Source: CAZMZW01 sp963802275
GTDB taxonomy: Bacteria; Chloroflexota; Anaerolineae; Anaerolineales; Anaerolineaceae
Direction of reading: 5' to 3'
DNA: 64,000 bases
Assembly (NCBI GenBank): GCA_963802275.1
Contig: CAWDIB010000006.1
Coordinates: 124,001 to 188,000, forward strand
A program made the translations under genes and the position numbers. The notes below the pieces were generated by a model. It made no database searches and had not been told where the DNA came from. It saw only the letters and a list, made by a program, of their open reading frames with translations. Below, in pieces: positions 54,056-62,942 of this stretch (the stretch's first letter is position 1; each line of letters begins with the position of its first letter).

Positions 54056-54511
54056 ATGCTTAATGAATTATTGGCCAATCGGGTACTGGTGACTGCCATG
54101 GCTGCCTGGCTGATCGGCCAGTTTGTCAAATTACCCTTTTACTATCTGCTTCATCGAAAGTGGAAGTGGCCCATCATTTTCAGCCCGGGTGGTTTCCCCA
54201 GTTCTCATTCGAGCCTGATCACTGCCACCACCTTGTCAATTGGCCTCTTTCATGGGTTTGATAATCCTGTTTTTGGTCTGGCAGTGGCTATTTTAATGAT
54301 CGTGGTGTACGATGCCACCGGGGTCAGGCGCCAGGCGGGTTTGCACGCCCGGATGATAAATGAGATCGTTGAACAGTTGTTGGCCGGTCAGCCGGTACAG
54401 CAAAAACAATTGCGCGAAGTGCTTGGGCATACTCCCATTGAGGCAATTGCGGGGATTGTCCTCGGTGTTCTAATCGCTCTGGCAGTGTGGGCTCTTTATC
54501 CGCTTTCTTAA
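54056..54511 (+). CDS. divergent PAP2-family membrane protein (YuiD/DUF212)
   Basis: A 151-residue membrane protein with about four helices. SPGGFPSSHSSLITATT resembles the Ser-x-His part of acid phosphatase/PAP2 motifs, and YDATGVRRQAGLHA and LGHTPIEAIAGIVLG complete the DUF212 pattern. A lipid-phosphate phosphatase activity has been suggested from the fold. It lies 9 bases after xseB and is probably in the same operon. Confidence 0.88.
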   Translation: MLNELLANRVLVTAMAAWLIGQFVKLPFYYLLHRKWKWPIIFSPGGFPSSHSSLITATTLSIGLFHGFDNPVFGLAVAILMIVVYDATGVRRQAGLHARMINEIVEQLLAGQPVQQKQLREVLGHTPIEAIAGIVLGVLIALAVWALYPLS

Positions 54512-54515
54512 TAAT

Positions 54516-54552
54516 CATAGAAGAGGAAAAAAGATTATCTTCCTCTTCTATG
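54516..54552. terminator. stem-loop between convergent genes
   Basis: CATAGAAGAGGAA (54516-54528) pairs perfectly with TTCCTCTTCTATG (54540-54552) around an 11-base loop. There is no T-run after it on either strand, so it may protect the 3' end of the mRNA more than terminate it. Confidence 0.5.
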
Positions 54553-54582
54553 GTGGACAATAGTGCTGGATTTTTGAGAACT

Positions 54583-55314
54583 TTAGGGTTTTAAGCTCTC
54601 AATAAAATTAAAGCTGACATCAGCCGAAATGCCGTTGGAGGATACCCCAAAACCGATGGCACCTTCTGAGAATGAAGAATCTTCGATTACGATCGGCTGG
54701 CGGTCTTTAAATAGCTGTTCGTCATTGATAAAAGCTTTCAGTTCATTCCCTTGACAGGAAAGTGCAAACTGGTTGATGTCTTTGCCGGTTTTTACCAGGG
54801 TACTGCGTAACTGCCCGCCCACCAGGTCGGTATAGGCATTTTTCCCCTGGTCTTTCAAGTACTGGTCAAATTTCAGCAGTTGGTAATATCCCTGGCTGTT
54901 AATGCGGAATTCGTACCAGCCTTTCTCCGATGCCCGGCAAATGACTGCCAGGTAAGCAGGAGAAGATTCAAGGTATCTCCCTTCCGCCTTTACCACTACA
55001 TCCTTGTACTTCTTGTTTTTGTGGATGAAGGCAAAGTTTGTGTCGTTGCCCGGCTTTAATTCAATTCGGAAAGCGCCAGCTTCCTGTGACCAGTACAGCT
55101 GCTTTTCCAGGCCGGAGATTACTTTCAAACCCCAATCCTTGCTGATATCCTTGCTCATATCATCGCGAAAAGATGAACTTTGATTCAGTGTTTCTGCTGT
55201 GGGCATTACCTTGATTGGCTCGAGCGCCATTCCGTTTGCACCGGGGGAAACAGTGCAGGCGGAAAGGCTGGCTGCAAGCAATAAACAAATTGCAAAAGCG
55301 ATTTTTTTATACAT
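54583..55314 (-). CDS. lipoprotein with LamG/DUF1080-like sandwich (third family member)
   Basis: A 243-residue lipoprotein (lipobox LSACTV). The mature part follows the same strand order as the proteins at 31630 and 36268: FRDDMSKDISKDWGLKV, WSQEAGAFRIEL, AVICRASEKGWYEFRINSQG, FALSCQGNELKAFIN and GAIGFGVSSNG. It is distant enough to be an older duplicate. AAAGGAG stands 5 bases before the ATG at 55314; the frame could begin at 55347 but without a site. A good promoter lies at 55360-55388. Confidence 0.65.
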   Translation of the reverse strand: MYKKIAFAICLLLAASLSACTVSPGANGMALEPIKVMPTAETLNQSSSFRDDMSKDISKDWGLKVISGLEKQLYWSQEAGAFRIELKPGNDTNFAFIHKNKKYKDVVVKAEGRYLESSPAYLAVICRASEKGWYEFRINSQGYYQLLKFDQYLKDQGKNAYTDLVGGQLRSTLVKTGKDINQFALSCQGNELKAFINDEQLFKDRQPIVIEDSSFSEGAIGFGVSSNGISADVSFNFIESLKP

Positions 55315-55359
55315 TTTTCTCCTTTCTTTGAATGGTATTAAGGTCATACCACTATACCT

Positions 55360-55388
55360 ATTTTAGAGGATTTTTTAGCTTTTGTCAA
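55360..55388 (-). promoter_or_regulatory. promoter of the LamG-like lipoprotein gene
   Basis: On the minus strand TTGACA (55388-55383), a 17-base spacer and TAAAAT (55365-55360). The predicted transcript starts about 40 bases before the ATG at 55314 and includes its ribosome-binding site. Confidence 0.6.
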
Positions 55389-55429
55389 TAGGGTTTTTTG
55401 ATAGAATAGTGGCTTATCTGAGGTTCGAA

Positions 55430-56656
55430 ATGAAAAAAAAATTAAAATGGATTTCTCTGCTTCTTTTATTGCTTCTTTTTTCTGCTTGTGACCAGGTTTC
55501 AATGGTTATGACCCCAGTGCCGCCTGCTGCAGACGAGGCTTATAAGAACATTCCCCCCGTGGATACGCCTGCCGCATTACCGGAAGCAACTGCCACCTTG
55601 ATCCCGCCGGATCCGCAGACCTCTCCATCGGCAGTCAATCCTCTCAATGGTTTGCCGGTCAAGGATGCAACCAATTTGAGCCTACCCCCGGTGCTGGTAT
55701 CCATTTCCAATTTTCCCCCAACCGCCCGGCCTCAGGCCGGCCTGTCTTTCAGCCCGATCGTATTTGAAATTTTTATCGGCGACGGAATGACCCGCAATCT
55801 GGCCGTGTTCTATGGGGATTATCCCGTACGTGCGATTGTCGGTGGCAGCCAGCCAACTGCAACCGAGGCAACTATTGGCCCCATCCGCTCGGGGCGTATC
55901 TCCTATGAAAAATTCCGCAAGTTGTACAACGGTCTGCTGGTTATGGCGTCTGCCTACAAGGCCGTGGCGGATGAGCTTAACCAGTTCACCAATATTTTTG
56001 GCTCCGACTCAACGGATGTCAACAGCGCTCTAATGGATGCCTCCCGAATGAAAAACATTGCCCTTTCAAGCGAAAAAAGCATTCAAGATGCAGCGCTGAG
56101 TGGCATGGTTTTCAACCCTGCATCGCCCGAAGGGGGTAGGACCGCCCATTCCCTTTGGCTTTTCTATTCCAATCTCAACCAGATATTCTGGCGGTTCAGC
56201 GAACCGGATGGCACCTATCACCGTTATCAGGATAATGCCGATGGAGCCACTTTCATCGAAGCCACTGACCGCTTGACCGGTCAGCCCTTGCAGGCTGCCA
56301 ATGTCATCCTGCTTTTTGTCAAACATCAGGTGTTGGGCAAATACAATATTGACCTTGACCTCTTGTATAAAAAGAAGGAATCCGCATTACTTTTCCGCGA
56401 TGGCCAGATATTCCCGATTTACTGGACCACCCGCAGCGAGGAATATGAACAGACCACCGGGCGCTTGCGTCCCATCAGATTTATTGACCAGCAGGGCAAT
56501 CCGGTTGCATTGAAACCCGGCCAGACCTGGATTCACACCCTTCCGCTCGGGCTGGAACCATGGGAAACAGTCAATTCAGAAAAGTACAACCAGTTGATGG
56601 CTGGTAACGTGAAAGGCTCGGGGTACTGGGCGCTGCGCTTTAAAGACCCATCTTAA
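55430..56656 (+). CDS. DUF3048 lipoprotein (YerB-like)
   Basis: A 408-residue lipoprotein (lipobox LLFSACD). NPLNGLPV at the start of the mature domain, ARPQAGLSFSPIVFEIFIGDGMTRNLAVF and IGPIRSGRISYEKF define DUF3048, and NVILLFVKHQVL and LKPGQTWIHTLPLG its C-terminal part. Function is unknown, with members on the surface of Gram-positive bacteria and Chloroflexota. GAGGTTCGAA before the ATG at 55430 decides the start. Its last 17 bases overlap the 3' end of nth on the other strand. Confidence 0.85.
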   Translation: MKKKLKWISLLLLLLLFSACDQVSMVMTPVPPAADEAYKNIPPVDTPAALPEATATLIPPDPQTSPSAVNPLNGLPVKDATNLSLPPVLVSISNFPPTARPQAGLSFSPIVFEIFIGDGMTRNLAVFYGDYPVRAIVGGSQPTATEATIGPIRSGRISYEKFRKLYNGLLVMASAYKAVADELNQFTNIFGSDSTDVNSALMDASRMKNIALSSEKSIQDAALSGMVFNPASPEGGRTAHSLWLFYSNLNQIFWRFSEPDGTYHRYQDNADGATFIEATDRLTGQPLQAANVILLFVKHQVLGKYNIDLDLLYKKKESALLFRDGQIFPIYWTTRSEEYEQTTGRLRPIRFIDQQGNPVALKPGQTWIHTLPLGLEPWETVNSEKYNQLMAGNVKGSGYWALRFKDPS

Positions 56657-57371
56657 AACCGCTATCTTTTTTTGGAACTTGTTGAGTGTAATAAAGACAA
56701 TTCCGCTTTAATGGGCAAATTGGGCAATCCGGTTTTCGGGCGTGGCAGGTTTCCCGCCCAAGCCGGATGAGGTTCAGGTGAGCCGGCCCGTATTGTTCCT
56801 TTGGGAACAAAGCTTCCATCCATGCATGGGTCTTTTCTACACTTAATTTGGCTGGCCGCAATCCCAGACGTTCACTGACGCGGTAGACATGTGTATCCAC
56901 CGGGAAGGCCGGATGGTTGAGCGAGAATTGCATCACGATGGAAGCAGTTTTAGGTCCGATACCTTTGTACTTTAATAGCCATTGACGTGCATCCTCGGCT
57001 TTCATCTTTGCCAGGAAGGAAAGGTCAAGGCCGCCGGTTTCTGCAGTGATCTGCTGAAGGATGTTCTTTATCCTTGCCCCCTTTTGGTTGGCTAATCCGG
57101 CGCTGCGAATGGAGTTGATGATTTCCTGCAAGGGAGCATCCCGCACCTGTTCCCAGGAGGGAAAAAATTTCTTTAGCGTGTTGAAAGCCAGGTCCCGGTT
57201 GCGGTCGTTGGTGTTTTGGGACAGGATGGTGGAAATCAGTTCATCCAGGGGTGATGCAGGTACACTCCAGGAAGGACAGCCATACTTCATTTCCAAAATG
57301 GAATAAATAGACCTTGCTTTCCTGATTAACCGTTTGTCCGGATGCAGAATCCGTAATCTGTTTTCTGCCAT
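56640..57371 (-). CDS. nth: endonuclease III-type DNA glycosylase/AP lyase
   Basis: A 243-residue base-excision repair enzyme for oxidised pyrimidines. The helix-hairpin-helix is YKGIGPKTASIVM with the catalytic Lys, and FPVDTHVYRVSERLG holds the catalytic Asp. The 4Fe-4S site C-x6-C-x2-C-x5-C is complete (CHARKPDCPICPLKRNC). It follows the asparaginase gene by 1 base, and the MBL gene lies before that, so the three share a transcript. The tail-to-tail overlap with the DUF3048 gene is 17 bases. Confidence 0.9.
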   Translation of the reverse strand: MAENRLRILHPDKRLIRKARSIYSILEMKYGCPSWSVPASPLDELISTILSQNTNDRNRDLAFNTLKKFFPSWEQVRDAPLQEIINSIRSAGLANQKGARIKNILQQITAETGGLDLSFLAKMKAEDARQWLLKYKGIGPKTASIVMQFSLNHPAFPVDTHVYRVSERLGLRPAKLSVEKTHAWMEALFPKEQYGPAHLNLIRLGRETCHARKPDCPICPLKRNCLYYTQQVPKKDSGFKMGL

Positions 57372-57372
57372 C

Positions 57373-58422
57373 TCAGGCGAAATGCGCGGATAATTGCCGG
57401 CTGGGTTGGATGGAACCGATGGTTATCCCCCGCCAGTTCTTTAAGTCACGATGATTGAACGATGCCAAACTTAAGGCTTCATCTGATTCCAAAATGCCCA
57501 TGATCCGCAGTACCTCCAAAGCCGCCACTGGTGCCGCCCGGTGCTCAAGGTCGCCATCGCTGATTTTTATGGTGATGCCCACCCCCGGTCTTTGCGGATT
57601 ATCCCTATGATCGGGGATGGCTATCGCCAGATATCCTTCTGCACCGATTTTACTCATTGCCCGCCCCTGCATAACCTTCATGAAAGCTGTATCAAATCGC
57701 CCAGGTCCTGCCACCATTTCCGCATTTTCTGTCATCGCCTGGTAGACCAGCCGGCACGCCTCAGCTCTTGTGTGGCTGAACATGGTGGGTTCTGCCAGGC
57801 GGGCAAAACCCAGGGCGGCATTTGTTAATGGAATGGCAAACACCGGGGCAGAACATCCGTCAATCCCAAGTTCGACTTTATTTTTAGGGATGTCACAGAT
57901 TTCGCTGAAAGTTCGCAGTATCATCTGCTGAACCGGATGATCGATTGAAAGATAATTCTTCAGGGGCGCGCCCAATATTTTTGCCAATGCCAGCATGCCC
58001 GTGTGCTTTCCGGAACAGTTGTGTCGCAAGGGGGTTGTTTTTTCACCGCGCAGGTAAAGTTGCTCCTGGGTGCTTTTATCGTAAGGTGGATGGACACCGC
58101 ATTGCAAGTCAGTTTCTTGGATGCCGATTTTTTTATGCAGTTCTTGTAGAACAGCCATGTGGTCATCCGTTCCGGAATGCGAGGAACAAATAATGGCAAT
58201 CTCTTTTAGCGTTAAACCAAATATCTTCGCACCGTCATTTTCCAGCAATGCCAGACCTTGAATGGGTTTGGTGCTTGACCGTAGAAAAAACGGGGTGCTG
58301 GTATCGCCATACGTTTTTATTACCCCTCCGCTCTCTGCGACCGCAATTGACCCAAAATGGATGGACTCCACCAGGTTTCCGCGGGTGAGTTCCACCAATG
58401 GCAGATGGGCGGGTGAATGCAT
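57373..58422 (-). CDS. asparaginase of the L-asparaginase II (PF06089) type
   Basis: A 349-residue enzyme of the family first described as a Rhizobium thermolabile asparaginase. Markers are VELTRGNLVESIHFGSIAV, FLRSSTKPIQGLAL, CSSHSGTDDHM, LRHNCSGKHTGMLAL and IDGCSAPVFAIPL. It should hydrolyse asparagine to aspartate and ammonia. No signal peptide is seen, so it is cytoplasmic. It lies between the MBL gene (4 bases upstream) and nth (1 base downstream) in one operon with no obvious functional link. Confidence 0.87.
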   Translation of the reverse strand: MHSPAHLPLVELTRGNLVESIHFGSIAVAESGGVIKTYGDTSTPFFLRSSTKPIQGLALLENDGAKIFGLTLKEIAIICSSHSGTDDHMAVLQELHKKIGIQETDLQCGVHPPYDKSTQEQLYLRGEKTTPLRHNCSGKHTGMLALAKILGAPLKNYLSIDHPVQQMILRTFSEICDIPKNKVELGIDGCSAPVFAIPLTNAALGFARLAEPTMFSHTRAEACRLVYQAMTENAEMVAGPGRFDTAFMKVMQGRAMSKIGAEGYLAIAIPDHRDNPQRPGVGITIKISDGDLEHRAAPVAALEVLRIMGILESDEALSLASFNHRDLKNWRGITIGSIQPSRQLSAHFA

Positions 58423-58426
58423 TGGT

Positions 58427-59287
58427 CTAACGGCTGGATGCTTTGCCGCTTGGGTGATAATGAGTGCTGTACAGCTGCTGCAGACCCCATGAAAGGCGGG
58501 TTTTAAAGAGTTCCTCTTCCTTGCGGTTGCGCGGGTTAAATTCCTTCATCAATTCTGCAACCATCCCTTCAAGGGTGCCCCCCTCTGCTTTATTCGGTAC
58601 AAATTTTTCCATCTGGCTTTGTATGTGCTTGAGAAACACGGATTGCTGCTTCACTTCTTCCTGGTTGATGACACCGTTGCGGCTGCTGATAATTATGTAA
58701 TCCCGGAATTTGGCAGACCGAAGCAATGCCAGGCAATCCAGCCAGGCTGGCAGATCGGCGGAAGCCAGGAAGGGTGGTTGTTGGGCGACTACACAATCCC
58801 CGATGAAAGCAATTTTCAAAGAGGGTAAAACCACCCAGATCGAGCCTCGTGCTGGCCCGGGATGATATTCCAGTGCGACCACATCCAGCCCCCAGTGGAT
58901 TTGCATTGAATGAGTGAAGGTGATTTCCGGCAGGGTGGCATGCATGCTTCCTATGTCCTCCACGGATTCCCACACTGCTCCTGTTTTGGTGAAAACAGGT
59001 TTGCTGCTGGTCGGGCGGCTGCCAAGCACCTGCGCGGTCCTTTCATGCGCCAATAGGGTGCATTTCATGGCTTTGGCGCCCACGCTGCGGTCCAGGTGTT
59101 CATCCAGCAGAACTAGCAGACGGTCTGTTCCGCTGCCGGACTTGGACAGGGAATTGCGCCAAACCTGGGCATCACGCGCGGTGATTGGGGAGTCGATGAA
59201 AATGATTCCCTGCTCAAGCCGCAGGGCACCCAGCCCGACGCCGGCTAATGAATCTTCAAAGATCACATTATCGGTGATGGATTTCAT
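58427..59287 (-). CDS. metallo-beta-lactamase-fold protein with an incomplete metal site
   Basis: A 286-residue protein with the MBL strand order (GVGLGALRLEQGIIFIDSP, LLVLLDEHLDRSVG, HPGPARGSIWVVLP, IAFIGDCVV). The normal HxHxDH motif reads DEHLDR here, so the first and last ligands are lost. The His of HPGPA and the Asp of IGDC remain. The last His is replaced by the SSRNG stretch. It may bind one metal, or none, and may serve as a sensor or a protein of changed chemistry. GAGAGGAAAGCC precedes the ATG. It leads the MBL-asparaginase-nth operon. Confidence 0.65.
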   Translation of the reverse strand: MKSITDNVIFEDSLAGVGLGALRLEQGIIFIDSPITARDAQVWRNSLSKSGSGTDRLLVLLDEHLDRSVGAKAMKCTLLAHERTAQVLGSRPTSSKPVFTKTGAVWESVEDIGSMHATLPEITFTHSMQIHWGLDVVALEYHPGPARGSIWVVLPSLKIAFIGDCVVAQQPPFLASADLPAWLDCLALLRSAKFRDYIIISSRNGVINQEEVKQQSVFLKHIQSQMEKFVPNKAEGGTLEGMVAELMKEFNPRNRKEEELFKTRLSWGLQQLYSTHYHPSGKASSR

Positions 59288-59359
59288 GGCTTTCCTCTCA
59301 GTGGTCTGAATGCCGGCTGGTTGAATGCGTAGGAGTATAGCATATCAACAGACCATTTA

Positions 59360-60157
59360 TTACTTGCGTTGAATGGATTGTCTCACCGCGTTGCAGCGCT
59401 CGCATTTCAAGCGGTTGCATAATAGGGAAAATGGGTCTCGCTTGATGAGATTGACAGCCGTCTCAATGATTTGCTGCAGTGAAAAAGCCTGCAGGGTGAA
59501 CCCCGCCAGCTCGCTTTGCACCCTGTATTTCTCAACATGATGGCTGATTTTATTAAACCCATCCGCGCAGCCTGGAAATGGAGAGCATTCCAATATCCCG
59601 TCCCTGGTTAATCCCCAGCGTGTGAATTGTTTCCTGCCGGCCAGGTGCTCCGCATATTGGAGGCTGAAGTTGCTTATTTGGTCGCTGCCAAACAATAGCA
59701 CCATCGCATCCATCTCCTGCAGCGCTTGGATGGGCGCATAAGGATGAAGTTGGTTCTGGTTGGCCAGTGCTGCATTCAATCCCAGCGCGACAAAGGATAG
59801 CATCGGGTGAACTGACCTTTTTGTCTGTGGGTAAAGGCGAAATTCTTCTGCCATTTCCAAAAAAGGTTCATCAGCAGGCAGTTCGTCGCTGAATATCGCT
59901 GCCTGAAAATTCGCTTCATCATGCCCGCCATACTCCATCGCGTTATCATCTGGTCCGCTGGCCGGGATCACTTGGGTGCGGAGAGTGAATGCTGGCAGCA
60001 TCAGGTTGTCAGTCGCGCTCAGCAAAGCTCCCAGCACGGTTTTTGCTCCGCCTTTAACCTCCTTGAGCAACCCGGGATGGATGTGAGCGATCACAGGGTA
60101 CTGATGGCTGGTGCCCAGATTATTCAAGACATTTGCGATTTCTCTAAAGCCAAGCAT
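59360..60157 (-). CDS. AAC(3)/YokD-family N-acetyltransferase-like protein
   Basis: A 265-residue protein of the antibiotic acetyltransferase family PF02522. VIAHIHPGLLKEV corresponds to the acetyl-CoA loop, LMLPAFTLRTQV to the next strand, and KRSVHPMLSFVALG to the conserved R-S-x-H-P block with the catalytic His. The C-terminus departs from resistance enzymes and ends in a Cys cluster (LLCNRLKCERCNAV). Members include aminoglycoside-modifying enzymes and many housekeeping relatives, so resistance should not be inferred. It stands alone on the minus strand with a 200-base leader region. Confidence 0.75.
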   Translation of the reverse strand: MLGFREIANVLNNLGTSHQYPVIAHIHPGLLKEVKGGAKTVLGALLSATDNLMLPAFTLRTQVIPASGPDDNAMEYGGHDEANFQAAIFSDELPADEPFLEMAEEFRLYPQTKRSVHPMLSFVALGLNAALANQNQLHPYAPIQALQEMDAMVLLFGSDQISNFSLQYAEHLAGRKQFTRWGLTRDGILECSPFPGCADGFNKISHHVEKYRVQSELAGFTLQAFSLQQIIETAVNLIKRDPFSLLCNRLKCERCNAVRQSIQRK

Positions 60158-60361
60158 GGTAAGTCATGGAAATTAAATAATTGGATAATTAATGATAATA
60201 CCAATCCAACCCTTTCAACTCTTTTTTCCCCTGGTATCCAAAATATAAACCCGTCTTATTCGCTGCATGATTCAAACTGCCATACACTTGGCGTGTTGAA
60301 AAAAGCAAAATCGAACCGCGTGCATTTCATCAGGCGGTGTATAGTGGATTTTTGGAACGGT

Positions 60362-61291
60362 TTAACCTGTGCGCGTACGGCCTTTCAAGAGCAATTCATC
60401 CAATTCATGACGATACGGCATGGATGGCATGGCACCCGGCTTGGTGGTGGCGATAGCCCCTGCTGCAGATCCCCAGCGCACGGCATCCTTTAAATCTTTG
60501 CCTTCCATTAAGGCTACCGCCAGCCCGCCGTTAAATGCATCCCCGGCCGCCACAGTATCAAATGCATCAACAATGAACGAAGGCATAAAACCGGATTCGG
60601 TGGCGGATTCATAATATGCGCCCAAAGCCCCCATTTTAATGATGGCAGCTTGAACCCCGCGCTGCCTGAGGATGCCGGCTGCTTTTTTCGCTTCCTCAAT
60701 ACTCCCGGGTTGAAAACCCACCAGCATGCCGGTTTCAACTTCGTTGGGGGTCATGAAATCGGTAAAACGGTAAGCATCAGCGGGTAATTCCAGGGCGGGG
60801 GCAGGGTCCCAAATGACTTTTACACCTTTCTCATGTGCCGCTTGTGCAACTTTTAAACTGGCTTCCAGGGGCACCTCGAGTTGCAGCATCACCAGCCTGG
60901 CATGATCAAATTCACCGATACAGCGTTCTACATCGCTTGTGTCCAGTGCCATATTTGCCCCGGAAACGATCACGATGGCATTATCCGCCTTGTCATCCAC
61001 ATTGATCACCGCCAAACCGGTGCCATGGTGGTCATCAACCTTTAAACCGCTCATGTCGACGCCTTCTTTTTGAACGATGGGCATGACTTCCCGGCCGAAG
61101 GCATCATTTCCGATTCGCCCGAAAAATTTGGTGGGTGCGCCGAGACGCGCGGCTGCCACGGCCTGGTTGGCTCCCTTTCCACCGGGGACGGTGATAAAGG
61201 AATGGCCGCGCAGGGTTTCTCCAAGAGCGGGCAGGTGAGGGACATAGGTCGTCAGGTCAAGGTTGATGCTGCCGAAAACAAGGATGCTCAT
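60362..61291 (-). CDS. rbsK: ribokinase
   Basis: A 309-residue PfkB-family sugar kinase. The N-terminal signature GGKGANQAVAAARLG and the C-terminal DTVAAGDAFNGGLAVAL with the catalytic Asp are complete, and FGSINLDLTTYVPHLP is typical of ribokinase. It makes ribose 5-phosphate from ribose. GGAGG precedes the start. It is divergent from a nucleoside phosphorylase, which fits ribose salvage from nucleosides, although phosphorolysis yields ribose 1-phosphate and a mutase would still be needed to feed it into the same pool. Confidence 0.9.
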   Translation of the reverse strand: MSILVFGSINLDLTTYVPHLPALGETLRGHSFITVPGGKGANQAVAAARLGAPTKFFGRIGNDAFGREVMPIVQKEGVDMSGLKVDDHHGTGLAVINVDDKADNAIVIVSGANMALDTSDVERCIGEFDHARLVMLQLEVPLEASLKVAQAAHEKGVKVIWDPAPALELPADAYRFTDFMTPNEVETGMLVGFQPGSIEEAKKAAGILRQRGVQAAIIKMGALGAYYESATESGFMPSFIVDAFDTVAAGDAFNGGLAVALMEGKDLKDAVRWGSAAGAIATTKPGAMPSMPYRHELDELLLKGRTRTG

Positions 61292-61409
61292 TTGTCCTCC
61301 AGTGGTTGATTATTCTTTAAGTTGCTATTAAACTAATTCTACTTGAATCAGGTCAGCCGGTTCACATATTTTAGTAATATTCATTAGGCCACTAACAGGA
61401 GAACAAGAG

Positions 61410-62129
61410 ATGGAATGGCATATTCGTTGTGACAGCAAGGAGATTTCCCGTTATGTTTTTTGCCCGGGAGATTATGACCGCGCGAAAAAAATTGCAGACC
61501 ATTTTGAAAATCCGCGCCTGGTCTCAGACAGCCGCGGCTATAAGGTTTATTCAGGCACCTACCAGGGAGAATTCATGACTGCTTGTGGAACCGGCATGGG
61601 CGGCCCGACGGTGGCGATCGCGCTCGAAGAATTAGCCCATATGGGCACGGATACCTTTATCCGTGTTGGCTCCTGCGGCGTTTTCCAGGATGGACAAAAA
61701 CCCGGCGATGTCATCATCTCCAGCGGTTGCGTGCGTGGCGGTGGCACCGGTAATGGTTATCTCCCCGTCATCTTTCCAGCAGTGCCGACATTTAAAATAT
61801 TGCAGCAATTGGTCACTAGTGCGGCCGAATTGAAGCTGCCCGTCACAGTGGGCGTGGGGATAGCCCATGACCTGTTCTATTCTCCCCATGGTGATAATGA
61901 GCGCAGCGATATTTATAAGAAGGCCGGTTTGGTATCCATTGAGATGGAAAGTGATACCCTCTTCCTGGCTGGCATGTACCGCGGCTGGCGTACGGGTGCA
62001 ATTTTCACGTCAGATGGAACGCCGGATAAGATCAAACCTGCGTCCGGCGAAGCGGATTTCCGCCGCGGTGAAGAAAATTCCATCCTGATTGCCTTGCATG
62101 CCATGTACAAGATTGCACAGGCAGATTGA
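61410..62129 (+). CDS. nucleoside phosphorylase (uridine phosphorylase-like)
   Basis: A 239-residue enzyme of the PNP/UDP family that splits nucleosides with phosphate. The phosphate-binding start (YVFCPGDYDRAKKIADHF), CGTGMGGPTVAIALEEL, IRVGSCGVFQ, and the ribose-binding VSIEMESDTLFLAG are in place. Details near the base pocket (FTSDGTPDK) favour a uridine-phosphorylase-like type, but purine use cannot be ruled out. AGGAG precedes the start. It is divergent from rbsK and probably shares control with it. Confidence 0.87.
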   Translation: MEWHIRCDSKEISRYVFCPGDYDRAKKIADHFENPRLVSDSRGYKVYSGTYQGEFMTACGTGMGGPTVAIALEELAHMGTDTFIRVGSCGVFQDGQKPGDVIISSGCVRGGGTGNGYLPVIFPAVPTFKILQQLVTSAAELKLPVTVGVGIAHDLFYSPHGDNERSDIYKKAGLVSIEMESDTLFLAGMYRGWRTGAIFTSDGTPDKIKPASGEADFRRGEENSILIALHAMYKIAQAD

Positions 62130-62156
62130 CCATTTAATAAGCGTAAAACACAATAA

Positions 62157-62927
62157 TTATTTCTTGGTTTGGAATACCAGTGAACAGCAGGTGACTGCCC
62201 CCTCGGCTTTGGCAATTTCGCTGATATCCAGCGTGATGACCTTGATGCCTGCTTGTTGAAGTTTGGTAAGCGTCTTTGGGTACGCATTTGGGTAAATGAG
62301 CTGATTGCCAATTAATAAACCATTGGCGGCGTAAGGTTCACTTGGGTCAACTTCCATTAATTCAAATTCCGCGAAGTGGGATTTGTCGATCCAAACGGGA
62401 TTAATTAGCAGCAGGTGGTCTGACACTTGCGTTACCGCGGATTTCAAATGCAGGCAGTTGTACACTTCCACACCTTTGACCTCATAACCATACTCTGCGA
62501 GGAATGTATGCATCTGCTGCAATCCTTCTCTGTTACTGCGCGAAGAAAGCCCGATGTAGATCTTCTTGCCAATGACTAATACATCACCACCGTCCAGCGT
62601 GGCTGGCGCCTGGATGCGTTGTGATTTTCGGAAAGTGGATAATGCTTTTTCTATGGAAGTTGTTTCTCCCCGCCGGGATTCTGCTCCCGGGCGGGTGATG
62701 ACTGCCACCTCATATAAAACTACACCCGTGTCTTCTACAAACACCGCATCAGGCAGCCCTATTTCTGCCGGCAAAGAGAGGATTTCGACTCCCAATGAAG
62801 ACAGGACATTTTCATAACATTGGTGTTGGTGAATCGCCTTCTCAATATCAATAGTCTGCCTCCCGAGGTGGGTAAGCTCACATTGATTGAAATCCAGGCT
62901 GATTTTTCGGGTGATGGCGGTTAGCAT
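62157..62927 (-). CDS. dimethylarginine dimethylaminohydrolase-like amidinotransferase-fold enzyme
   Basis: A 256-residue guanidino-modifying enzyme. FVEDTGVVLYEVAVITRPGAESRRGE, ATLDGGDVLVIGKKIYIGLSSRSN and the His in NCLHLKSAVT match DDAH, and the nucleophile lies in the Cys247-Cys248 pair (GAVTCCSLVF). DDAH hydrolyses methylated arginine to citrulline and dimethylamine; bacterial relatives may act on other guanidino compounds. No arginine-catabolic genes are adjacent. It lies 15 bases past the M23 gene and may be in an operon with it. Confidence 0.87.
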   Translation of the reverse strand: MLTAITRKISLDFNQCELTHLGRQTIDIEKAIHQHQCYENVLSSLGVEILSLPAEIGLPDAVFVEDTGVVLYEVAVITRPGAESRRGETTSIEKALSTFRKSQRIQAPATLDGGDVLVIGKKIYIGLSSRSNREGLQQMHTFLAEYGYEVKGVEVYNCLHLKSAVTQVSDHLLLINPVWIDKSHFAEFELMEVDPSEPYAANGLLIGNQLIYPNAYPKTLTKLQQAGIKVITLDISEIAKAEGAVTCCSLVFQTKK

Positions 62928-62942
62928 GAAAGGTGAGCCGTT

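Noticed and set aside
59360..60157. Aminoglycoside resistance gene
   Set aside because: The PF02522 family has many non-resistance members, and this one has a divergent C-terminus and no mobile context.
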